Assembly: GCA_021783385.1 (NCBI GenBank)
Contig: JAJXTX010000028.1
Span: 1-18,634 of the forward strand
DNA from: Pseudomonadota bacterium
GTDB taxonomy: Bacteria > Pseudomonadota > Gammaproteobacteria > Xanthomonadales > Rhodanobacteraceae
DNA length: 18,634 nucleotides
Direction: 5' to 3'
Shown: piece by piece, positions 9,158-17,430 of the stretch
Numbering within the stretch: the stretch's first letter is position 1
Layout: each line of letters opens with the position of its first letter
The notes under the pieces: generated by a model
What the model was told of the DNA's origin: nothing
What the model saw: only the letters and a program-made list of their open reading frames with translations
The model's database searches: none
Made by a program: the position numbers and the translations under genes

Positions 9158-9189
9158 AAGAAAAACCCCGCTTCGGCGGGGTTTTTCTT
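9158..9189. terminator. Rho-independent, probably bidirectional terminator after groEL
   Basis: AAGAAAAACCCCGC (9158-9171), loop TTCG, then GCGGGGTTTTTCTT (9176-9189): a perfect 14-bp stem with a UUCG tetraloop and a T-rich 3' side. The A-rich left side means it also reads as a terminator on the minus strand, although the minus-strand gene ends only at 9240, 50 bases away, so it could end both transcripts. It lies 24 bases after the groEL stop. Confidence 0.95.
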
Positions 9190-9239
9190 TGCAGGCGTGC
9201 GCAGCGGCCGGGCCTGCGGCGAAGCACTGTTGTCACGCG

Positions 9240-11156
9240 TCAGCGTTCGGCCAGGTGGGCAGGCGGGATGGGGGCTGGCGCGATTGTCGGCGAGCGAGGC
9301 GGCACCGCCGCGCGGGCGAGGCCGGCGGGCGGGTCGGGTTTCGGCAGCAGCGCGTCGAGCTTGCCGCTCATGCGCAGCTGTTCGACGGCGGCCACTGCGC
9401 GATCCATCCGCTGCTGTTCGCTGCCTTCGGCCGGTGGCGGTGCGCCGGGGGCGGCGGTGAGCGCCGCCAGTGGCGCGCCGACCAGTTCGCTCAGTGCGAA
9501 ATAGGCATCGTCGCGGATGCCGGCCTGCGCCAGCAGCTTGCCGGGCAGCAGCCACGCCGCGGTCTCCTCGCGCAGCGGCGCAGCCTGCGGAGCATGCGGA
9601 TCGACCAGCAGCCAGACGCCGGCCTGGCTCAGCATGTCCTTGCCGTCAACAAAGCCGGCGATACGGTAGCTGTTGCTCAGTCCCGGCAGGTGATCGCCGT
9701 AGAAAAGCACCAGGCTCGGCCGCGGGCGGGCGGCCAGTGCGGCCACCAGCCGGCCCAGCTCGGCGTCGGCGTGACCGATGTGATAGAGGTAATTCTGCAG
9801 CTCCAGCTTGTCCTTGCCAGTGATGCCGGCCGGCACGGCGATGGCGTCGCGCTCGGCGGCGTGGGCGGGCTCGACGTCGTACGGGCCATGCGCCTCGATG
9901 CTGATGGCGAAGATGAATTGCGGCGGCCCGGCCTGCTTCAGCTGCGCCAGGATCTCGTCGGTCATCGCGCTGTCGGCCATGTACTTGCCGTCCATCGCGG
10001 CGTCGGCCGGGAACGACGACTGCGACACGAAGCGGTCGAATCCGAGCGCCTTGAACGCGGTGGTGCGGTTCCAGAACGCCGGGTCGTTGCCGTGCAGCGC
10101 GATCGTCTCGTAGCCGCGCTGCTTCAGCGTGCGCACCAGGCTCGGCACGGTCTTGTGGTTCATCTGCAGGTAGGGGAACTGCAGGTCGTCGAAATAGCGC
10201 AGCGACAGGCCGGTGAGCACCTCGAACTCGGTGCGGATGGTGCCGCCACCGAAGGTGGGTACGTGCAGCGGACCGCTGATGCCGTGTGCGGCGAGTCGCT
10301 GCAGATTGGGCGTGAAGTCGCTGTGCTCGTAGCCGCGCAGGATGCGCGGATCGAAGAACGATTCGCTCTGCACCACCACGATGTCCGGGAGCACCCGCGA
10401 CGCCGGCGGCGCCTGCATGGCCAGGCGTAGCGCCGGCGCGGACTGCGCGATCAGGCGGCTGGCCGCGGCGCGGTCGGGCTTCGGCTTGGCGCGGCCGTAC
10501 TGCAGATGAAACATCATCAGCGAACTGATCAGCCCCGCGTGGCTGCTGGTGGCGGCGGCCGACCACGGCTCCAGCCACAGCACGCGGGCGTTGTAGAGCG
10601 TGCCCCATGCCGGCATGCCGACCAGCAGGCTGAGCAGCCCGGTGGCGAGGGCGCCGCCGGCCAGCCAGCGCTTGCCGCGGGGCTGGCGCGAAAACAGCGG
10701 TGGCTCGTAGCGCCACATCGCCACGACCAGCAGCACCGCAGTCAGCAGCGCGAGGTATGGCCACGGACTATGCGGCAGGTAGCCGATCAACAGATGCGCA
10801 CCGCCGCGGCGCAGCTGGCCCACCATGCGGAAATCGGCCGGCAGCAGCGGCGTGCCGAGGTTGGCCAGCTTGAGGAAATTGATGGCGTACAGCAGCCCCT
10901 GCAGCAGAAAGGCCAGCCCGAACGAAAGCAGCGGGCGCCGGCTCAGCACCAGCAACACGCCGGCCAGCAGCAGGCCCGGCCACGCATTGGCCAGCGGGAA
11001 GCGCGGCTGGTCGAACAGCCGCCACGGCGTCACCCCGACACCGCCGTCGAGCATGCCGGTGAGCAGCACGAAGGCCAGCGCCAGCAGCGCTACCAGCGCA
11101 GCACGCCGCAGCAGCAGGCGCCAGTGGCCGGCGCGGCGGGGGAGATTCAGCGGCAT
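9240..11156 (-). CDS. LtaS/OpgB-family membrane sulfatase-fold phosphotransferase
   Basis: The 638-residue protein has about five N-terminal membrane helices (between residues 15 and 190), then a periplasmic alkaline-phosphatase-superfamily domain starting at PDIVVVQSESFFDP (257-270). The metal and catalytic positions are visible: E265 in the SESF motif, the nucleophile T306 in FGGGTIRTEFE (similar to LtaS TSDSE), H355 in ALHGND, and D488-H489 in FYGDHLPG. Relatives include lipoteichoic acid synthase and OpgB, which moves phosphoglycerol onto periplasmic glucans; in a Gram-negative the OpgB-like role is the more likely, but the substrate cannot be told. The start at 11156 is preferred over ORF extensions upstream because it precedes the first helix by few residues and has AGGA about 6 bases before it. 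The C-terminal 60 residues are Pro/Ala-rich. It converges with groEL and diverges from glnE. Confidence 0.88.
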   Translation of the reverse strand: MPLNLPRRAGHWRLLLRRAALVALLALAFVLLTGMLDGGVGVTPWRLFDQPRFPLANAWPGLLLAGVLLVLSRRPLLSFGLAFLLQGLLYAINFLKLANLGTPLLPADFRMVGQLRRGGAHLLIGYLPHSPWPYLALLTAVLLVVAMWRYEPPLFSRQPRGKRWLAGGALATGLLSLLVGMPAWGTLYNARVLWLEPWSAAATSSHAGLISSLMMFHLQYGRAKPKPDRAAASRLIAQSAPALRLAMQAPPASRVLPDIVVVQSESFFDPRILRGYEHSDFTPNLQRLAAHGISGPLHVPTFGGGTIRTEFEVLTGLSLRYFDDLQFPYLQMNHKTVPSLVRTLKQRGYETIALHGNDPAFWNRTTAFKALGFDRFVSQSSFPADAAMDGKYMADSAMTDEILAQLKQAGPPQFIFAISIEAHGPYDVEPAHAAERDAIAVPAGITGKDKLELQNYLYHIGHADAELGRLVAALAARPRPSLVLFYGDHLPGLSNSYRIAGFVDGKDMLSQAGVWLLVDPHAPQAAPLREETAAWLLPGKLLAQAGIRDDAYFALSELVGAPLAALTAAPGAPPPAEGSEQQRMDRAVAAVEQLRMSGKLDALLPKPDPPAGLARAAVPPRSPTIAPAPIPPAHLAER

Positions 11157-11346
11157 CGCAGTCCTGTGGCAGCTAGTGATGGGGGTGGACGCTGAAATGT
11201 AATCAAGTCGAGATGAACCCGAGGTGGGCGTCGCCGGGCGCGTCTCGGGCCTGGGCACAGCCAGTTCAACGCGCCGGCGCGGCAGCGGTGCACCGCGCGG
11301 CGTGCTGCGGGACAACAGCGCACGCGCAGTGCGGCACAATGCGGCG

Positions 11347-14208
11347 ATGGCTGCCCCTGAATCCCCCGCGCTGCGCGCGCTGATCGACGACCGCTATGGC
11401 GACCTGGTCGCCCGCTGCCGCGCCGCCGGCGTGCCGCTGCACGACGACGCCGGCGTGGCCGAGCGCATCCGGCGCACCCTGCTGGCCAGCGATTTCGCGT
11501 TCGAGGTATGGAGCCGCCAGCCGCAGCTGCTGTCGCCGCAGGGGCTGGAGCGGCTGCGCTCTGGCAGCGACGCCAGCGCGCGCATCGACGCGCTGAGACT
11601 GCCGGACGACGAGGCGGCCTGCATGCAGGCGCTGCGCCGCTTTCGCCACGCCGAGGCGCTGCGGCTGGTGTTTCGCGACGTCAACGGGCTGGATGAACTG
11701 CCGGAGATCCTGTCCGCCACCAGCGTGCTGTACGAGGCGCTGCTCGGCGCCGCGCTGGGCTGGGCCGAGCGCGCGCTGGCCGCGCGTTACGGCCACAGCC
11801 GCGATCCCGAGGGCCGGCTGCAGCGGCTGCTGGTGATCGGCTTCGGCAAGCTCGGCGGCAGCGAGCTGAACTTCTCCTCCGACATCGACCTGGTGCTGGC
11901 CTATCCGCACAGCGGCCACAGCGACGGCGCGCGTGGTCTCGACAACAGCGAGTATTTCGTGCGGCTCGGACGCCAGCTGGTGCGCCTGCTGCACGAGCCG
12001 ACCATGGACGGCATCTGCGCCCGCGTCGACCTGCGTCTGCGCCCGTTCGGCAACGCCGGCCGGCTGGCACTGTCGTTCGCCGCGATGGAGCAGTACTACC
12101 AGAGCGAGGGGCGCGACTGGGAGCGCTACGCCTGGATCAAGGCGCGTCCGGTGGCCGGCGACCGGCATGCCGGCAAGCAGCTGCAGGAGCTGCTGCGGCC
12201 GTTCGTCTACCGCAAGTACCTCGACTACACCGCGTTCGCCGGCCTGCGCGAAATGAAGGGGCTGATCGATGCGGAAGTCGCGCGCAAGGATCTGGCCGAC
12301 AACCTCAAGCTCGGCCCCGGCGGCATCCGCGAAATCGAGTTCATCGTGCAGCTGACCCAGCTGATCCGCGGCGGCCGCGAACCCAGCCTGCGCGTGCGCG
12401 GCCTGCTGCCCGCGCTGGTGGCCTGCGAGGCGCGCGGGCACATCGACGGCGTGCGCGCACGCATGCTGCGCGCGGCCTACGTGCTGCTGCGGCAGGTGGA
12501 GAACCGCGTGCAGATGCTGCGCGACGCACAGACTCACGACATCCCCGACGATGCGCTCAGCCGCGAGCGCATCGCGCTGAGCCTGGACTACCGCGACTGG
12601 GACGCGCTGGCCGCGGCGCTGGCCGCCCATCGCGCCATCGTCAGCGAGGAGTTCGCCGCCGTGCTGATGCCGCAGGGTGGCCGCGCGGCCAGCGTGCCGC
12701 CGGCCGATCGCGTGCTCTGGCAGCACGCCTGCGATGAATCGCTGGACGCGGCGATGCTGGAAGCCGCCGGCTTCGTGCCGGGCGGCGAGCTGGCCGAGGC
12801 GCTGCTGAAGCTGCCGCAGTCGGTGCCGGTGCGCGCGATGTCGGCGCGTTCGCGCGAGCGGCTGGATCACCTGATGCCGCAGCTGTTTGCCTCGGCGCGG
12901 ATCAGCGCCGCACCGGTGCCGTGCCTGCTGCGGCTGTGCCGGCTGATGCAGGCGGTGGCGCGGCGCTCGGCCTATCTGGCTCTGCTGGAAGAGCAGCCCA
13001 CCGCGCGCAAGCGGCTGGTGCGGGTGTTCGGCGACAGCGCGTTTCTGGCCGAGCGCGTGATCGCGCAGCCGCTGCTGCTGGACGATGTGCTCGATCCGCG
13101 CATCGACCAGTTGCCGTTCAGGCGCGCCGACATCACTGCCGAGCTTGCGCGCGTGCTGACCACGCTGGAGGAGCGCGAAGCCGAGGCGGAGCTTGAACGG
13201 ATCAACGAGTTCAAGGCCTCCACCGCGTTCCGGCTCGGACTGGCCTTCAACGATGGTCGCGCCGATGCGGTCGCCACCGCGCGCCGGCTGGCCGCGCTGG
13301 CCGAGTCGGTGGTGATGGCGGTGACCGCGCTGGCCGAGCGCGAGCTGATCGCACAGCACGGACGGCTGCCCGGCAGCGGCTCGGGTTTCGGCGTGCTCGG
13401 CTATGGCAGCCTCGGCGGCGAGGAGCTGGGCTTCGCCTCCGATCTGGATCTGGTGTTCGTCTACGACAGCCGCCGCGCGCAGCTGCTGAGCGACGGCGCG
13501 CGTCCGCTGGAAGGCTTCCGCTGGTATCAGCGGCTGGCGCAGCGGGTGATGAACTGGCTCACCGTGCTGACCCGCGGCGGGCGCCTGTATGAAGTCGACA
13601 CGCGGCTGCGGCCGGACGGCTCGAAGGGTCTGCTGGTCAGCAGCCTGGACGCCTTCGAGGCGTATCAGCGCGGCCGCGCCTGGACCTGGGAGCACCAGGC
13701 GCTGCTGCGCGCGCGACCGGTCGCCGGCGACGCGGCGCTGAATGCCGAGCTGGCGACGGTGCGCCGCGCGATCCTGGCGGTGCCACGCGAGCCCGCGGCG
13801 GTGCTGGCCGAGGTCAGCAGCATGCGCCGGCGCTGGCGCGCCGAGCGCGACCGCTCCGACGCGCGCCGGTTCGATCTGAAGCAGGGGCACGGTGGACTGC
13901 TCGACATCGAATTTGCGCTGCAGGGGTTGGTGCTGGCGCATGCGGCACAGCAGCCCGGTTTGCTTGGGGTTACCGCCAATGCCGGTCTGATCGAGGCCTG
14001 CCGTACTGCGGGCCTGCTTGATAGCGCACAGGCGGCGACCCTGAGCATGGCGCATGCCGACTTGCTGCAGCGGGCACTGGCCTGCACGCTGGATCTGCGC
14101 TCGCGCATCGCGCCGCGCGAGCCTGCGCTGGAGCAACTGTGCGCCGGCGTAAGCGGGGTCACCGATGCGCTCGGCTTTCATTTAGCCACCTCGGTGGATC
14201 CAGGCTGA
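11347..14208 (+). CDS. glnE: Bifunctional glutamine synthetase adenylyltransferase/deadenylase
   Basis: The enzyme adds or removes AMP on glutamine synthetase in response to PII and glutamine, setting nitrogen assimilation. The 953 residues (E. coli 946) contain two nucleotidyltransferase domains. The N-terminal adenylyl-removing domain has GFGKLGGSELNFSSDIDL (165-182; D179, D181) and VDLRLRPFGNAG. The C-terminal adenylylating domain has GYGSLGGEELGFASDLDL (685-702; D699, D701) and VDTRLRPDGSKG. The GGIREIEFIVQ and GGLLDIEFALQ segments follow each domain. The frame is open upstream, but MAAPESPALR at 11347 fits the family. No Shine-Dalgarno is present and a CACAAT hexamer lies 6 bases before the ATG. 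The 190-base gap to the divergent sulfatase gene (11157-11346) shows no other clear signal. The final 15 or so residues look poorly conserved. Confidence 0.97.
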   Translation: MAAPESPALRALIDDRYGDLVARCRAAGVPLHDDAGVAERIRRTLLASDFAFEVWSRQPQLLSPQGLERLRSGSDASARIDALRLPDDEAACMQALRRFRHAEALRLVFRDVNGLDELPEILSATSVLYEALLGAALGWAERALAARYGHSRDPEGRLQRLLVIGFGKLGGSELNFSSDIDLVLAYPHSGHSDGARGLDNSEYFVRLGRQLVRLLHEPTMDGICARVDLRLRPFGNAGRLALSFAAMEQYYQSEGRDWERYAWIKARPVAGDRHAGKQLQELLRPFVYRKYLDYTAFAGLREMKGLIDAEVARKDLADNLKLGPGGIREIEFIVQLTQLIRGGREPSLRVRGLLPALVACEARGHIDGVRARMLRAAYVLLRQVENRVQMLRDAQTHDIPDDALSRERIALSLDYRDWDALAAALAAHRAIVSEEFAAVLMPQGGRAASVPPADRVLWQHACDESLDAAMLEAAGFVPGGELAEALLKLPQSVPVRAMSARSRERLDHLMPQLFASARISAAPVPCLLRLCRLMQAVARRSAYLALLEEQPTARKRLVRVFGDSAFLAERVIAQPLLLDDVLDPRIDQLPFRRADITAELARVLTTLEEREAEAELERINEFKASTAFRLGLAFNDGRADAVATARRLAALAESVVMAVTALAERELIAQHGRLPGSGSGFGVLGYGSLGGEELGFASDLDLVFVYDSRRAQLLSDGARPLEGFRWYQRLAQRVMNWLTVLTRGGRLYEVDTRLRPDGSKGLLVSSLDAFEAYQRGRAWTWEHQALLRARPVAGDAALNAELATVRRAILAVPREPAAVLAEVSSMRRRWRAERDRSDARRFDLKQGHGGLLDIEFALQGLVLAHAAQQPGLLGVTANAGLIEACRTAGLLDSAQAATLSMAHADLLQRALACTLDLRSRIAPREPALEQLCAGVSGVTDALGFHLATSVDPG

Positions 14209-14346
14209 GTTGCCACGGCGCCATCTGGCGCAGGCTTGCGATTCCAGGGGCATGGTCAGTGTGCATATTGGAAGGCCGCCCCTGGGACGCGCTGGTATCA
14301 AGGTTGGTTGCCAGCGGCCGAAAAGGCATGGCGTGGATGCACCACA

Positions 14347-14375
14347 CTTGTCGATACGCGCGCCGTATGTGCAAG
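14347..14375. promoter_or_regulatory. Interrupted 29-base dyad upstream of the GGDEF gene
   Basis: CTTG (14347-14350), ATACG (14354-14358), CGTAT (14364-14368) and CAAG (14372-14375) are arranged symmetrically about base 14361, with unpaired bases between. It lies 61 bases before the diguanylate cyclase start in a 228-base gap (14209-14436) that otherwise shows no convincing promoter. It may be an operator or an mRNA hairpin, or chance. Confidence 0.3.
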
Positions 14376-14436
14376 ATCGCAAAGAAGTGGCAGGGCTTGC
14401 GCGCCGAGATACCTCCAGCTCCCGGCAGGGAATACG

Positions 14437-17430
14437 ATGGCACGAAGGTCTTACCAGATGCTTTTTGCGGTAGTGGTCTGCATGCTGGCCATGCGGCCGG
14501 CGGCGGCATTGGATCCGCAAATCCCCTTCCATTCCTTTGTGCTTGATCACTGGAGCGTCGAGCAGGGTCTGCCACAGATCACCGTGTTGGGCATTACCGA
14601 GGACAAGGCCGGGTTTCTCTGGATCAACACGCAGATCGCCGTGACCCGCTTCGACGGCGATCGATTCGTCACCTTCGATCGGCGCAATACCGGCGTCGAT
14701 ACCAGCATGCTGACCGCAGTCTGGGCTGATCCGAGCGGGCAAGTCTGGTTCGGTGGGGCGCATGGGCTACTGCGCGAGCGCGATGGCAAATTCACTATGC
14801 TTGGCGGGCCGGCAGTCCATGCGATCACCGATGCCGGTGATGGTCAGCCGTTGCTGGCGACAGCGCAGGGCTTGGCGCGCATTCAGCACGGCAAGATCGT
14901 GCCGCTGACCGGCTACGCGGGTGCGGCTTACAGCCTGCTGCGCGATGGCAATACGTTGTGGATCGGCGGGCTTGGGCGTGTCTGTCACCGGGCGGCGGAC
15001 AGTGATACCGCGATGAGCACCTGCGTGCAGCAGGACCTGCCGGAGCAACAACTGGCGCCGATCACCCACCTTGCCGCAGCCGACGGCAGCGTTTGGTTGG
15101 GAACGCACAACGGACTGCTGCGGCTGGATGGCCAGCGCATCGTTGACGCAGGCCTCAGTGCCGACCTCGATACGCATTCGATCGAGAGCCTGCTCACCGA
15201 CCGCAACGGCAGCCTGTGGATCGGCACCGTACAGGCACTCTACCGCCGCTCGCTCCAGGCGGGTCTGGAGCGTATTGGCGACGACGACCTCTCCAGCCAC
15301 CCATGGATCCAGGCACTGTTTGAAGACCGCGCTGGCGACCTGTGGATGGGCACGCATGTGGCGGGGCTTTACCGGGTCTGGAATGGCTGGACTCGACGTA
15401 TATCCAGGCACGAAGGTCTGGCCGATGCGCTGGTATGGAGCGTGGTGCGGGCGCCGTCCGGGCAGATGGTGATTGGGACCAACTCGGATGTGGAGAGGGT
15501 CGACGGCAACAGCACACAGGTGCTCATTCCGGGCAGCAGCTTGCCCAATCCGTCGGCATACGAGCTGGACTACGACCATCGCGGACGACTGTGGGTAGGC
15601 ACCCGAGCGGGCATCGCCGTGTTCGACGCAGCACGAGATGTCACGCCAGTAGCGCTGTCCGTGCTGGCGCGGTGGCAGATCAATGTCATTCGCGAATCGG
15701 CCGATGGTGCTGTCTGGATCGGTACCAGCGGCGGCATCTACCGCTGGCATCAGGGCCACCTCACCCGAATCGACACGGGTGTCTCGGGGGCGGCGGCGAT
15801 CATCCGCGCGATTCTGCCGCTGACACCGGATCACCTCTATCTGGGCACGGAAGATGGCGTGCGCGAATGGCGCGATGGCAAGCTGAGCCAACCGGCATGG
15901 GCCAGGCCGCTGGCCGGGCACTTTATTTCCCGCCTGGCGATGCTCGAGCCCGGTGTGCTGGCCCTTGCCACGAGCGATGCCGGCATCGGCCTCATGCGCG
16001 ATGGACGCTTGCGTATGACCGGCCAAGCCAATGGCCTGCCCAGTGACAATGCCTGGACCCTCGATGTGCTTGACGGTGAGCTCTACGTCGGCTCGATCGC
16101 CGGAGCCTGGCGACTACCGCTGGCGCAGCTGCCGCTGCCGGGTTCCCCGCTGCGCCGGGTGTCGCCGCAACTGCTGGCCGGAGAAGATCGTGCCACCAGC
16201 CTGCGCAACGCGAAATGCTGCAATGGCGGTGGCGGTGCGCGCAGCCTGGTCGATGGCAAGGTCATCTGGTACGCCACCACCGATGGCGCGCTAGGGGTGG
16301 ACACCCGCGCACTTGGCGCTGCGCCCGAGTCACCGCCGGCCAGGATCGAATCCGTCGAACCGGGTGGGCGGCAGATTCCTCAGCGAACTTTTGTGCTGGC
16401 CCCGGGCCAGCGCGACCTGGCAATCAATTACACGGCGCCTTACCTGCGTACAGGCACGCTGGCGTTTCACTACCAGCTGCTGGGCTACGACAAGGACTGG
16501 CAGGATGCGGGCACGCGACGCACCGCGTTCTATACCCATCTGCCGCCCGGCGACTATCGGTTTCGCGTTGCCGCGGTACTTGCCGGTGCGAACGGCTATG
16601 GTCCCGAGGCTGATTTGCTGATCAGCGTCGAGCCCCTCTGGTACGAGCGGGAGCTGGTTCGCGTCGCCGCCAGCATGCTGATGGGCATCGCCCTCATTCT
16701 GCTGGTCGGTTGGGTCGTGCGCCGCCAGCGCCGCCGGCATGCCTGGCTGGAAGTACAGGTCGATCAGCGTACCGAGCAACTGGCGCGCGCACTGGAGCGC
16801 CTGCGCATCAGCAACCTGGCGCTGGCCGAAGAAAGCCAGACCGACGCGTTGACCGCCTTGCACAATCGCCGCTATCTGCTGTCGCACTTGCCCGCCGTGC
16901 TGTCGGGCGACGAGCGTGTCGGGGTGCTGCAGATCGATATCGATCACTTCAAACGAATCAATGACCGTTACGGCCACGCCGTGGGCGACGCGGTGTTGCG
17001 CGAACTTGGCGGGCTGCTTTCGGAAGCACGGCGCGACAGCGACATCACCGTGCGCTGGGGCGGCGAGGAATTTCTGCTGTTGCTGCGCGACGTCGACATC
17101 GCCGGCGTGCAACTCATCGCCGAGCGTCTGCGCCACGACATCGCTGCCAGGCATTTTGCGGATGGCCGCGGTGGTGGCATTCCGCTGACCTGCTCGATCG
17201 GCTTCAGCATGCATCCACTGGCCGCCCATGCTGACAAGACCACTTTTGATGCTGCGCTGGAGTTGGCCGACCTGGCCCTATATCGAGCCAAGCAGGATGG
17301 TCGCAATGCCTGCGTCGGCTTGGTGGCCACCCAGCCGCTGACCGGCGAAATTCTGGGTGCGTCGCTGGCGCCGCAGCTCAAGGGATTGCTGGCCTCGGGG
17401 CGGCTGAGTTGGTTACGTCGGGGCGCCTGA
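14437..17430 (+). CDS. Periplasmic beta-propeller sensor diguanylate cyclase (Reg_prop, Y_Y_Y, GGDEF)
   Basis: The 997-residue protein is predicted to sense a signal in the periplasm and make cyclic di-GMP inside. The signal peptide is about 1-25 (cleaved after AAALD or nearby). Residues 35-625 contain many two-component-regulator propeller repeats, seen as recurring LWIGT/VWLGT/LWVGT and GL.R motifs (for example 174-177, 219-222, 260-263, 302-305, 385-388, 427-430). Y_Y_Y domain: about 655-735. Transmembrane helix: 743-761. A short coiled coil runs from 765 to 800. GGDEF domain: 801-960, with DIDHFK (833-838), the active signature WGGEEF (874-879) and an intact inhibitory I-site RDSD (866-869). 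A CCNGGGG motif (594-600) precedes the last blade. The ATG at 14437 is chosen over an upstream frame extension because it gives the signal peptide and has AGGG 6 bases before it. The ligand is unknown. The 3' end overlaps the next gene by 18 bases. Confidence 0.93.
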   Translation: MARRSYQMLFAVVVCMLAMRPAAALDPQIPFHSFVLDHWSVEQGLPQITVLGITEDKAGFLWINTQIAVTRFDGDRFVTFDRRNTGVDTSMLTAVWADPSGQVWFGGAHGLLRERDGKFTMLGGPAVHAITDAGDGQPLLATAQGLARIQHGKIVPLTGYAGAAYSLLRDGNTLWIGGLGRVCHRAADSDTAMSTCVQQDLPEQQLAPITHLAAADGSVWLGTHNGLLRLDGQRIVDAGLSADLDTHSIESLLTDRNGSLWIGTVQALYRRSLQAGLERIGDDDLSSHPWIQALFEDRAGDLWMGTHVAGLYRVWNGWTRRISRHEGLADALVWSVVRAPSGQMVIGTNSDVERVDGNSTQVLIPGSSLPNPSAYELDYDHRGRLWVGTRAGIAVFDAARDVTPVALSVLARWQINVIRESADGAVWIGTSGGIYRWHQGHLTRIDTGVSGAAAIIRAILPLTPDHLYLGTEDGVREWRDGKLSQPAWARPLAGHFISRLAMLEPGVLALATSDAGIGLMRDGRLRMTGQANGLPSDNAWTLDVLDGELYVGSIAGAWRLPLAQLPLPGSPLRRVSPQLLAGEDRATSLRNAKCCNGGGGARSLVDGKVIWYATTDGALGVDTRALGAAPESPPARIESVEPGGRQIPQRTFVLAPGQRDLAINYTAPYLRTGTLAFHYQLLGYDKDWQDAGTRRTAFYTHLPPGDYRFRVAAVLAGANGYGPEADLLISVEPLWYERELVRVAASMLMGIALILLVGWVVRRQRRRHAWLEVQVDQRTEQLARALERLRISNLALAEESQTDALTALHNRRYLLSHLPAVLSGDERVGVLQIDIDHFKRINDRYGHAVGDAVLRELGGLLSEARRDSDITVRWGGEEFLLLLRDVDIAGVQLIAERLRHDIAARHFADGRGGGIPLTCSIGFSMHPLAAHADKTTFDAALELADLALYRAKQDGRNACVGLVATQPLTGEILGASLAPQLKGLLASGRLSWLRRGA

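Noticed and set aside
11266..14181. 971-codon minus-strand open frame opposite glnE
   Set aside because: Antisense shadow of glnE with Gln/Arg/His-rich low complexity and no recognised domain.
14185..14200. Hairpin CCACC-TC-GGTGG at the end of glnE as a terminator
   Set aside because: The stem is only five pairs with a two-base loop, no T-run follows, and it lies inside the coding sequence.
13920..14208. Frameshift near the glnE C-terminus
   Set aside because: The tail is poorly conserved and codon bias relaxes somewhat, but length is normal and no alternative frame continues a known GlnE sequence.
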